A stretch of DNA of 26,714 bases from Candidatus Omnitrophota bacterium (lineage in GTDB: Bacteria > Omnitrophota > Omnitrophia > Omnitrophales > Aquincolibacteriaceae). The notes beneath the pieces were generated by a model that saw nothing but the letters and a program-made list of their open reading frames with translations, had not been told where the DNA came from and searched no databases. This document shows, piece by piece, positions 7,911-14,823 of the stretch (the stretch's first letter is position 1; every line of letters begins with the position of its first letter). Both the position numbers and the translations under genes were made by a program. Where the stretch lies: contig JACPXK010000056.1 in NCBI GenBank assembly GCA_016196565.1, forward strand, positions 1-26,714, in the 5' to 3' direction.

Positions 7911-8523
7911 GATTCTCTCCTTGATTAAGCATTTTCATGACGCGTTCTTTCAAAACATTTTCGGTGAAGGGCTTTTCCAAAAAATCATCGGCCCCGGAAT
8001 GCATAATCCTGTTTTGATCTTCTTTAGAAACCGTTCCGGACACGGCTAAAATCTTGATCGATTGAGTATCTTCATGCGATTTGATTTGCTTGCAGACTTC
8101 AAATCCATCCATGCGCGGCATTTTTAAATCCAAAATCATGAGTTCCGGCTGAAATTTTTGAACGGCCTTTCCGGCCTCAAAACCGTCATGGGCGGTTTCA
8201 AATTCATAGTCCTTGCCGTTAAGCTGACGCAAAACTCGTTTGATGGCATTCACCACCGCCGCATCGTCATCGACAATAAGAATCCGGTGTTTCGAAACAT
8301 TCTTGAGCTTATCGGGAACAGGCATATTTTGTTTCTGGAGAAAATACAAAAAATCCTGAACTTTGACCCGGCGAAAACCGGTAATCGGTAAAGCGTGGGA
8401 AATGAGAAGCTGTTGATCAATCCAGCGATTGACGGTTCTGGGATCGACGTTACAAAATTGGGCAATTTGACCCGTGGTGAGAACATCGCCCGGTCTCAAT
8501 TCCCCGTTCGGTTCTTTCGCCAT
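7903..8523 (-). CDS. HTH (excisionase/MerR-like)-receiver response regulator
   Basis: 206 residues with reversed domain order. An N-terminal helix-turn-helix of the excisionase/MerR type (14-65: LTTGQIAQFCNVDPRTVNRW, then a wing-like TGFRRVKVQDFLYFL) is followed by a C-terminal receiver (79-200) with D85-D87, acceptor D132 (LMILDLKMPRMDG), S162 and K184 (FLEKPF). Most response regulators carry DNA-binding domains after the receiver. This is the only evident DNA-binding output of the island, so it likely converts its phosphorylation into transcription. The ATG at 8523 has an AAAGGAGG Shine-Dalgarno. It overlaps the start of receiver-kinase copy B by 8 nt. Target sites are unknown. Confidence 0.9.
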   Translation of the reverse strand: MAKEPNGELRPGDVLTTGQIAQFCNVDPRTVNRWIDQQLLISHALPITGFRRVKVQDFLYFLQKQNMPVPDKLKNVSKHRILIVDDDAAVVNAIKRVLRQLNGKDYEFETAHDGFEAGKAVQKFQPELMILDLKMPRMDGFEVCKQIKSHEDTQSIKILAVSGTVSKEDQNRIMHSGADDFLEKPFTENVLKERVMKMLNQGENHG

Positions 8524-8638
8524 GGAAGCCTCCTTTTCCTTCTACGCATTCTCTGTATTCTCTTCTTTCTACTCAAAGCATGCATGATGAAAAAGAGGAG
8601 TTCAATAGGGGCTGGCAGATTTATTTTACTCCGGTTAA

Positions 8639-10195
8639 TTAGGCGGCTTTTTGATAGGAATGTGGGTTAGGAAGGAAAACCGTGAAGGTGCTGCCTTTTC
8701 CTACTTCGCTATCGACTTCGATTTTACCCCGATGCTTTTTAATCAGCTCATGGCTGATGCTGAGCCCCAAGCCGGTTCCTTTACCGACCTCTTTGGTGGT
8801 GAAAAAGGGGTCGAAAATTTTATGCTTAAGTTCGCCCGGAATTCCGGTTCCAGAATCCTTAATTTCGATGCAAGCAAAACCATTTTGCATAAAGGTCCGG
8901 ACGTTGATCTCGCCTTTCTCGGGAATGGATTGAATCGCATTCATGAGCAGATTGATCACCACCTGCCCTATCTGCTGTGCATCACATTCAATAGGGGGCA
9001 AATCCCCGTATTCTTTTTTTAATTCGGCCTTATATTTTATCTCATTCCAAACAATATTGATGGCTCCATCAATGACTTTCTGTAAATCCTCCGGTTTCAT
9101 CACGCCGCTGTCGGAGCGCGCAAAGGTTCTTAAATCACTGATGATCTTTTTGATCCGTTCGATTCCCTCTTGAGACTCGGAAAGAAGCGGTGCAATGTCG
9201 GTGCGGATAAATTCAAGATCGCAGTCTTTCTCAAGCAAATCCATTTCTTGAGCCAGCTCCTCGGCCCCTGTCATATCTCTTTTATGAGCCATTTCATGGA
9301 CTTTTCCCGCGGTTTTCAATAAATCCATCATCGAGGTGATATACCTGGAAAGAACGGATAAATTATTACCGATAAATCCGACCGGATTATTAATTTCATG
9401 CGCAATGCCGGCTGCAAGCTGCCCAACCGCGGCCATTTTTTCCGATTGAACAATTCTTTCCTGTAATTTTTTACGCTCCGTGATTTCGTCTTCAAGGCTG
9501 CTTTTGGCTTTCACCAATTGTTCCGTGCGCTTTTCGACCTTGGCCTCAATCATTTGATTGGTTATCTCTAGTTCCGCGGTTCGCCGGGCGATTTGTCGCA
9601 TTTCCTGAACGCTTCTTAGGCAAGACACCGTGAGAAAGACATCCTCAAAAAGGACCCAGCCGGCATGCTCAAGCCAGCGCCAGGGACTTGCCGCAAGCAC
9701 TCCATAGACGGATTGCGGCCAATAAACTCCTCTGAGCCAGTGATCGATAGCCACTACGAGAGTGGCCGGAATCAACACTTTCCAATCCCGGTAAAAAGCT
9801 AAAAAAGCAAGCGAACCAAAAACGTGAAAATGAGTCTCGATACGGCCTCCGGTCAAATGAATCAGCAAGGCAGAAAACAAGGCTTGAGCGATGGCAATGA
9901 TATAGCGTGTCGAAGCGGTGCCGGGCCGCGTATAAGCCAAAACAATAGGAGGAAAACTAATCAGCCCTCCCAGAAAAATCGCGGCATAAACATGCAAATG
10001 AATTTGATTGTATTGACCGACCCATGCCCGGGGAGAAATCCAAATGGCCGCCGCTATACCCGCAAGCCACTGGAGAACCATAAGCCAGGCGAAGAGCTGA
10101 TCCGTATGGCGGAAAATTTGCTGCCGGTGGTCTTTAAATAAAACAGAAGCCCGCGCTTCTAATGGTTCCTCGGAAATATTTTTTAAGTTTGCCAT
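8639..10195 (-). CDS. Membrane histidine kinase with His-rich multi-TM sensor
   Basis: 518 residues. The N-terminal sensor has about five hydrophobic segments (roughly 33-52, 68-88, 97-115, 126-152, 176-192) and many membrane-located histidines (H66, H68, H113, H122, H124, H152, H177), notably LTGGRIETHFHVFGSL at 114-129 and AFYRDW. A coiled coil (200-248) leads to a HisKA with H266 in AGIAHEINNP, and a HATPase with NLLMNAIQS, KDSGTGIP and GKGTGLGLSIS. It has no receiver of its own. The sensor is a recurring but poorly characterised type; metal, haem or redox sensing is my inference from the histidines and from the RedB-like gene that overlaps its start by 13 nt. The catalytic half is strongly similar to the PAS kinase at 10948-12843. 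Confidence 0.9.
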   Translation of the reverse strand: MANLKNISEEPLEARASVLFKDHRQQIFRHTDQLFAWLMVLQWLAGIAAAIWISPRAWVGQYNQIHLHVYAAIFLGGLISFPPIVLAYTRPGTASTRYIIAIAQALFSALLIHLTGGRIETHFHVFGSLAFLAFYRDWKVLIPATLVVAIDHWLRGVYWPQSVYGVLAASPWRWLEHAGWVLFEDVFLTVSCLRSVQEMRQIARRTAELEITNQMIEAKVEKRTEQLVKAKSSLEDEITERKKLQERIVQSEKMAAVGQLAAGIAHEINNPVGFIGNNLSVLSRYITSMMDLLKTAGKVHEMAHKRDMTGAEELAQEMDLLEKDCDLEFIRTDIAPLLSESQEGIERIKKIISDLRTFARSDSGVMKPEDLQKVIDGAINIVWNEIKYKAELKKEYGDLPPIECDAQQIGQVVINLLMNAIQSIPEKGEINVRTFMQNGFACIEIKDSGTGIPGELKHKIFDPFFTTKEVGKGTGLGLSISHELIKKHRGKIEVDSEVGKGSTFTVFLPNPHSYQKAA

Positions 10196-10827
10196 AAGGA
10201 AAATATCCTTTTAAACGAATCGATTTTTTGATCCATCAAAGAACATCCAAACACAGGCGTTTGTTTGCGGTCCGCCGATCCCTTTAACAAAATAGATTCG
10301 ACGGCGCTCCGTCCCGCATTATCCCCCGAATGCCCCCGGGACGCGGTAATGCCGCCGCTGAAAAGCAGCCGGCCGTCCACGCCATAAAGAAGAGTTTGTC
10401 CCGAAGTCAGGGCATGAAAACGTTCCGCTTCTTTTCCGTTTTCATCCACCATCACTTTGACACCGGGGATTCCCGAGGCTTGTTTCCAAAGATCGGATTT
10501 TGTCCATGGATCGGAAAATTTTCCCGGCTTTAAAAAAACGACTTGAATGTCCGCCTTCCCTTGCACATGAGCGGCCATAATCGCCAACTCTCCGATACTT
10601 GCCCTGGAACAGGGACAATGCGGGTGGACAAACATGAGAAGTGTTGGGGAATCATGATTTTTCGGAATTGATGTTTCCGCCGGCCACTCGCCCGGAGGAG
10701 GCGCCGTCGCGCCCGGTTTTGCTCCGTAATTTAAAAGAACGCCCTCCCCGATTGCGATCAAAAGAAACCAGGCCGCAATAAATAAGATAAAAAACGCTTT
10801 CTTTTTTATCTTCATCATGGTTTGCAA
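10183..10827 (-). CDS. RedB-like membrane-anchored thioredoxin-fold protein
   Basis: 214 residues. One N-terminal membrane anchor (11-33) is followed by a periplasmic domain. It carries HPHCPCSRAS at 68-77 (C71, C73, a CxC rather than CxxC), then beta-alpha segments, LLYGVDGRLLFSGGIT (146-161), SRGHSGDNAG (163-172) and a C-terminal VFGCSL (C195). I recall this pattern from proteins named RedB after the Myxococcus red locus; function is not established, and a thiol-redox or metal-handling role is inference. The TTG at 10827 has an AGGAG at about 10-nt spacing; ATGs at 10818 and 10815 are alternatives. Its 3' end overlaps the start of the His-rich membrane kinase by 13 nt, a strong sign that the two proteins work together. 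Confidence 0.78.
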   Translation of the reverse strand: MQTMMKIKKKAFFILFIAAWFLLIAIGEGVLLNYGAKPGATAPPPGEWPAETSIPKNHDSPTLLMFVHPHCPCSRASIGELAIMAAHVQGKADIQVVFLKPGKFSDPWTKSDLWKQASGIPGVKVMVDENGKEAERFHALTSGQTLLYGVDGRLLFSGGITASRGHSGDNAGRSAVESILLKGSADRKQTPVFGCSLMDQKIDSFKRIFSLWQT

Positions 10828-10947
10828 ATCGTGGAATCTCCTCTATTTAAACTATAACGGACGGGAGGGAGGATCACAAACAATGGGACGGAATAAATGA
10901 CTTACTTTATGACGAGTGAAAGCCTTAAAAACTTGAGGCAGTGAAGG

Positions 10948-12843
10948 TTAAGAAGCAGCGGAATCGGTGAGAGGAAGAAAAACGGTGAGCCGCGTGCCTT
11001 TTCCGGGCTCCGAGGCTACGGCGATTTTTCCTTGATGCTTTTTGACAATGTCATAGCTGATGCTGAGGCCAAGCCCCGTCCCTTTTCCCACTTCCTTGGT
11101 GGTAAAAAAGGGGTCGAAAATTTTATCCACGATCTCCTGAGGAATTCCTATTCCATTATCGGAAATTTCGATACAACACCATGAATCCTGAACATAGGTT
11201 TTGATTCCGATCACCCCTTTATCCGAAATCGCATGCACCGCGTTGATCAGAATATTGATAATGACTTGGCCGATCTGTTGAGGATTGCATTTGATAAGAG
11301 GAATATCACCATAGTCCTTTTTCAATTCTGCTTTATATTTGATTTCACTCGAAACAATGTTAAGAACCCCCTCAATCACATGATGCAGATTGGCGACTTC
11401 CAAGGTTCCCGTATCCACCCGGGAAAAAGTTTTCAGATCGCTGACGATTTTTCGAACGCGTTCCACGCCTTCCTGGGATTCACGAAGCAGGGCCTTGCTA
11501 TCAGCCAAAGTCTCTTCCAAATCTTTTTTCCCTTCCAGCTTTTTGAATTCACGGTTAAATAATTCCAGATATTTTTGAAGGGTCATCAGATTGCTGCCAA
11601 TAAATCCTATGGGATTATTGATTTCATGGGCAATGCCCGCCGCAAGATGCCCGATGGCCATAAGTTTTTCTCCCTGGACAAGCTGCCTTTGATATTGAAG
11701 CCGCTCGCTGATGTCGCGAATAAACGCATTAAAATGACGGGTCTCCCCCACCTCAACCGGCCATACCGTTAATTCCACCGGAAATTCATGGCCATGCCGG
11801 TGAAGGGCGGGCAGTTCAATACGCTTGTTAAAAATAACGTTTTCTCCGGTTTCCAGATAACGTTTTATGCCTTTGCGATGGGCCTCACGGAATTTGGGCG
11901 GAATGATGGTATCCGCGAGGGCCTTGCCCAAAATTTCTGATTTTTGCCATCCAAAAGTTTTTTCCGCCTGCTGATTCCAATTCGTGATAATGCCTTGTTC
12001 ATCCATTTCGACAAAGGCATCGTTTGCCGTTTCAACCACCAGACGGTTCCGTTCTTCACTTAAGCGGAATTTTTGCTCCACTTGGCGTTTTTCCGTCACA
12101 TCCCGAAAGATCAAAACCACCCCGATAATCCGTCCTTCGAAATCACGAATGGGAGCTCCGCTATCATCCAGAAATTTTTCGGCCCCGGTTTTCGCAATCA
12201 AAATGTGATTGCCGAGCCCCACAATAGCGCCTTCCTGCAATACTCGCTCCACGGGGCTTTCCATTTCTTGCCTGGTTTTTTGATTGATGGTTTTAAATAT
12301 TTTTTTCAAAGGTTTCCCCACGGCTTCATGCTGCTTCCAGCCGGTCAATTGCTCCGCCACCAAATTCATGAACTTCACATCGCCCTGCGCGTCCGTAGCA
12401 ATGACTCCGTCCCCAATACTTTGAAGGGTGGTGTAAAGCCATTGCTCACCCTCTTTTATTTTTTGCTCGGCCCGGATTCTTTCCGTGATCTCCTGGCGTA
12501 GTTTTTCATTCCGGTGGCCGAGTTCTTTAGTGCGGTCACTCACTTTTTGTTCCATGATCCGGTTATGTTCGGCAAGTTTTTGCGCCTGTTCTTCAAGCTC
12601 ACGGTCCATTCTGAGCAAAGTATTGCGCCACTTTGCCATGACCCAAGAAACAAATGCCCAAAAAATTAAAAGGACAAAAATAACGCTTATCACGGCGAAA
12701 CGATGAAAGTCGGAAGGAAGCAAAGAATCCTTGTGGACAAACCATCCCAAAATGGCGATGGCCAGCAAAACCGCAAGGCTTAGGCAATAAAAAACCAACC
12801 GGGCGAATTTTTTATTGAGGAAAAATTTTTCTTTGGAAAGCAT
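10948..12843 (-). CDS. PAS-containing membrane histidine kinase
   Basis: 631 residues. Two membrane helices (16-35 and 49-70) with only a short loop between them (36-48), then a cytoplasmic coiled coil (76-130), two PAS domains (about 133-255, with SIGDGVIATDAQG and FRDVTEKR; and 262-382, with NDAFVEMDEQGIITNWN and IRDISERL), a HisKA with H406 in AGIAHEINNP, and a HATPase (NILINAVHA, DNGIGIP, GKGTGLGLSIS). With almost no periplasmic domain, sensing is probably by the PAS domains or the membrane. The last 230 residues closely match the kinase at 8639-10195 (for example KYKAELKK-YGD and IFDPFFTTKEVGKGTGLG). It is the first gene of the island, 120 nt ahead of the RedB-like gene. No clear Shine-Dalgarno. 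Confidence 0.93.
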   Translation of the reverse strand: MLSKEKFFLNKKFARLVFYCLSLAVLLAIAILGWFVHKDSLLPSDFHRFAVISVIFVLLIFWAFVSWVMAKWRNTLLRMDRELEEQAQKLAEHNRIMEQKVSDRTKELGHRNEKLRQEITERIRAEQKIKEGEQWLYTTLQSIGDGVIATDAQGDVKFMNLVAEQLTGWKQHEAVGKPLKKIFKTINQKTRQEMESPVERVLQEGAIVGLGNHILIAKTGAEKFLDDSGAPIRDFEGRIIGVVLIFRDVTEKRQVEQKFRLSEERNRLVVETANDAFVEMDEQGIITNWNQQAEKTFGWQKSEILGKALADTIIPPKFREAHRKGIKRYLETGENVIFNKRIELPALHRHGHEFPVELTVWPVEVGETRHFNAFIRDISERLQYQRQLVQGEKLMAIGHLAAGIAHEINNPIGFIGSNLMTLQKYLELFNREFKKLEGKKDLEETLADSKALLRESQEGVERVRKIVSDLKTFSRVDTGTLEVANLHHVIEGVLNIVSSEIKYKAELKKDYGDIPLIKCNPQQIGQVIINILINAVHAISDKGVIGIKTYVQDSWCCIEISDNGIGIPQEIVDKIFDPFFTTKEVGKGTGLGLSISYDIVKKHQGKIAVASEPGKGTRLTVFLPLTDSAAS

Positions 12844-12846
12844 CTG

Positions 12847-12876
12847 TTGCAGCTACCTAAAGGTGTAGGTTAAGAT
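12847..12876 (+). promoter_or_regulatory. Candidate tRNA-Arg promoter
   Basis: TTGCAG (12847-12852) and TAAGAT (12871-12876) are separated by 18 nt and lie 17 nt before the tRNA 5' end. It overlaps the 5' flank of the opposite-strand PAS kinase gene, so the two transcripts diverge here. Box matches are 4/6 each. Confidence 0.35.
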
Positions 12877-12893
12877 AGTGCCTTCTTGCACGG

Positions 12894-12967
12894 GCCCCCA
12901 TAGCTCAATTGGATAGAGCACTTCCGTCCTAAGGAAGGGGTTGCATGTTCGATTCATGCTGGGGGCA
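12894..12967 (+). tRNA. tRNA-Arg (anticodon CCT)
   Basis: A full cloverleaf can be folded: acceptor GCCCCCA with TGGGGGC plus discriminator A, D stem GCTC/GAGC, anticodon stem CTTCC/GGAAG with 7-nt loop GTCCTAA (anticodon CCT, reads AGG), a 5-nt variable loop, and T stem GCATG/CATGC with loop TTCGATT. The 3' CCA is not encoded, so it must be added. It is the only plus-strand gene among the neighbouring minus-strand units. Confidence 0.95.
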
Positions 12968-12987
12968 CTTGTCCTTTATGGACAAGT
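12967..12987 (+). terminator. Hairpin directly after the tRNA
   Basis: ACTTGTCC (12967-12974) and GGACAAGT (12980-12987) form a perfect 8-bp stem with a 5-nt loop. It starts at the discriminator base. There is no T-run after it on either strand, so it may be a processing or weak stop signal rather than a classical terminator. Confidence 0.4.
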
Positions 12988-12991
12988 ACTA

Positions 12992-13092
12992 TGCCGTCAC
13001 GATTAAGGAAATCGTGTACAGCAATTGCATTTTTCATTCTGATTAAATACCGCATCGTGGCGGTCTAAAGAAAACCGTCTACGATGACGGCA
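12992..13092. other. Nested inverted-repeat element between tRNA and apt
   Basis: An outer pair TGCCGTCA (12992-12999) and TGACGGCA (13085-13092) encloses a hairpin CACGATT/AATCGTG (12998-13004 and 13010-13016), a GCAATTGC palindrome (13021-13028), and a long imperfect hairpin with arms CATCGT/ACGATG and CGGT/ACCG (13053-13086). Some pairings exclude each other. No ORF is visible. It may be a structured 3' region of the apt transcript, a small RNA or a remnant of a mobile element. Confidence 0.45.
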
Positions 13093-13097
13093 CCGAT

Positions 13098-13643
13098 TTA
13101 ATACTTAAGAATAGAGAAGACGTCGTAGCCGGCAAGTTTGTCGCGGCCTTTGAGGAATTCGAGTTCAATCAGAAAATCAATCGAAACCACCTTGCCGCCC
13201 AATTTTTCCACCAAATGAGAAGCCGCCAAGGCCGTGCCGCCGGTGGCCAGCAAATCATCCACAATCGCCACGCGCGAACCTTCATGAATGGCATCTTGAT
13301 GAATCTCAAGCACCGCTTCTCCATATTCCAGAGCGTAAGCCATCCGGTGAGTCCGGGAAGGAAGTTTTCCTTGTTTTCGTACCGGCACAAAACCGACATT
13401 CAAGTTGTAAGCCAAAATAGGGCTGAAAATAAACCCACGCGATTCGATTCCGATCACATAATCCACTTTTTTGGCTCGAAGATGATTCATCAAGGCATCC
13501 ACACAATAGCGAAACCCTTGAGGGTGTTTTAAAAGCGGGGTGATGTCTTTAAAGACAATCCCTTTTTTCGGAAAATCGGGAATATCACGGACGATACTTT
13601 TTAATGACTCGATATCAAAGGGAGGTTGTTTTGTCATGGTCAT
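13098..13643 (-). CDS. apt: Adenine phosphoribosyltransferase
   Basis: Makes AMP from adenine and PRPP (purine salvage, cytoplasm). 181 residues, normal length. It has IPDFPKKGIVFKDITPLL (21-38), IGIESRGFIF (64-73) and the PRPP-binding VAIVDDLLATGGTA (125-138). The ATG at 13643 overlaps the sigma-factor TGA by 4 nt (ATGA); M3 at 13637 is an alternative. It is the last gene of the glyQ-to-apt run, followed by the inverted-repeat element. Confidence 0.96.
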   Translation of the reverse strand: MTMTKQPPFDIESLKSIVRDIPDFPKKGIVFKDITPLLKHPQGFRYCVDALMNHLRAKKVDYVIGIESRGFIFSPILAYNLNVGFVPVRKQGKLPSRTHRMAYALEYGEAVLEIHQDAIHEGSRVAIVDDLLATGGTALAASHLVEKLGGKVVSIDFLIELEFLKGRDKLAGYDVFSILKY

Positions 13644-14788
13644 GGGTTTAAATAATTCTCCAACCGGTCGCTTTCGCCGGTAAGTTGAAGCCTGATTTTT
13701 TTAAGCGCGGTGGATTCGATTTGGCGCACCCGTTCGCGCGTAATGCCAAATTCCTGCGCCACCTCTTCCAGGGTGTGAGTTTCATGTTCGCCCAGACCGA
13801 AACGCAAGGTCAGAATGCGCCGTTCCCGTTCATCAAGATTTTGAAGCAGTTTTTGAATGCGTTCATTTTTTAAAAGTTCCCCGATTTGAGAATCGGGCCC
13901 CTGAGAAACATCGTCTTGGATCAAATCGATAAGCTCCGCCGTGCCGTCTAAACTCACGGGGGCATTGAGCGAACTCGGCCGGCCGGCGATATTTTCGATT
14001 TCCTTGATTTTTTGAACCGGCACCTGCATGACTTTGGCGATTTCTTTGCGGGTGGGAAGCCGGTTGAATTTTTGCATCAAGCCGTCGCGGACACGCCGCC
14101 ATTTGGAAATAATGTCATACATATAAACCGGAATACGGATGGTTTTTCCCTGATTGGAAAGCGCGCGCATAATGGCCTGTTTGATCCACCAGGAGGCGTA
14201 AGTGGAAAACCGGTAGCCGCGTTCGGGATTGAATTTTTCGACCGCACGCATGAGTCCGATATTGCCTTCTTCCACCAGATCGGAAAATGCCAGCCCCATA
14301 TTGGCGTAACGTTTGGCAATGGCAATCACCAGACGAAGATTGGAACGTATCATTTGATGACGGGCTTGTTCCGTACCCCGGGTGCGGGCCTGAACTTTTT
14401 GGGCAAGATCAATTTCTTCTTGAGGAGTCAGAAGCGGAATATTCTCAATCTGCTTGAGGTAAATCTTCATCGGCGTGCGGTCCAGCGTTTGATCGGAATC
14501 AGCGGCCGATTCGCCTTCTTCCTCTTCGCGACTCCGCCAGCGGCGCCGGCGCTCTTGCGGAGCCTCTAAAGCCCCTTCTTTGGAAAGAATTTCCTGAAAT
14601 TCCTTTTTGGGGATTTTTTTAGAAGATTCTTTTTCGGGGGCTTGAACTTCTTTTTTCTTCACCGCGGGTTTTTGCGCAAGAACGGCGGCTTTGTTTTGTT
14701 TGTGGAAAACCGCGCGAGATTTGGCCAGAGATTTCAACATCTTACGCGGACGCAAGGCACCGGAGGTTTTTTTTCTCTTTTTGCTCAT
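13640..14788 (-). CDS. rpoD: RNA polymerase sigma-70 family factor (RpoD/RpoS-like)
   Basis: 382 residues. The N-terminal 100 are Lys/Arg/Glu-rich and not a typical region 1.1. Region 1.2 lies at 101-135, region 2 at 145-220 (NLRLVIAIAKRYANMGL, FSDLVEEGNIGLMRAVEKF, FSTYASWWIKQAIMRAL, then TIRIP), region 3 at about 221-300, and region 4 at 310-375 with RILTLRFGLGE and the helix-turn-helix GITRERVRQIE. It binds core RNA polymerase and recognises -10/-35 promoters. The 2.4 segment differs slightly from textbook primary sigma (SNQGKT in place of ADQART), so it could be the housekeeping factor or a group 2 factor; the gene symbol is tentative. It lies 35 nt downstream of ppdK and overlaps apt. Confidence 0.88.
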   Translation of the reverse strand: MSKKRKKTSGALRPRKMLKSLAKSRAVFHKQNKAAVLAQKPAVKKKEVQAPEKESSKKIPKKEFQEILSKEGALEAPQERRRRWRSREEEEGESAADSDQTLDRTPMKIYLKQIENIPLLTPQEEIDLAQKVQARTRGTEQARHQMIRSNLRLVIAIAKRYANMGLAFSDLVEEGNIGLMRAVEKFNPERGYRFSTYASWWIKQAIMRALSNQGKTIRIPVYMYDIISKWRRVRDGLMQKFNRLPTRKEIAKVMQVPVQKIKEIENIAGRPSSLNAPVSLDGTAELIDLIQDDVSQGPDSQIGELLKNERIQKLLQNLDERERRILTLRFGLGEHETHTLEEVAQEFGITRERVRQIESTALKKIRLQLTGESDRLENYLNP

Positions 14789-14823
14789 TCCACTCGCAGC
14801 AGATGGTTTTAAATGGGTTGGCG

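Noticed and set aside
8524..8638. Promoter or operator before the HTH-receiver gene
   Set aside because: The 115-bp gap has a Shine-Dalgarno but no convincing -35/-10 pair or palindrome.
10828..10947. Terminator or promoter between the PAS kinase and the RedB-like gene
   Set aside because: No stable stem with a T-run and no good promoter boxes are visible; read-through is likely.
12894..13092. tRNA-associated integration site (att duplication)
   Set aside because: No second copy of the tRNA 3' end is found in the window and no integrase is nearby.
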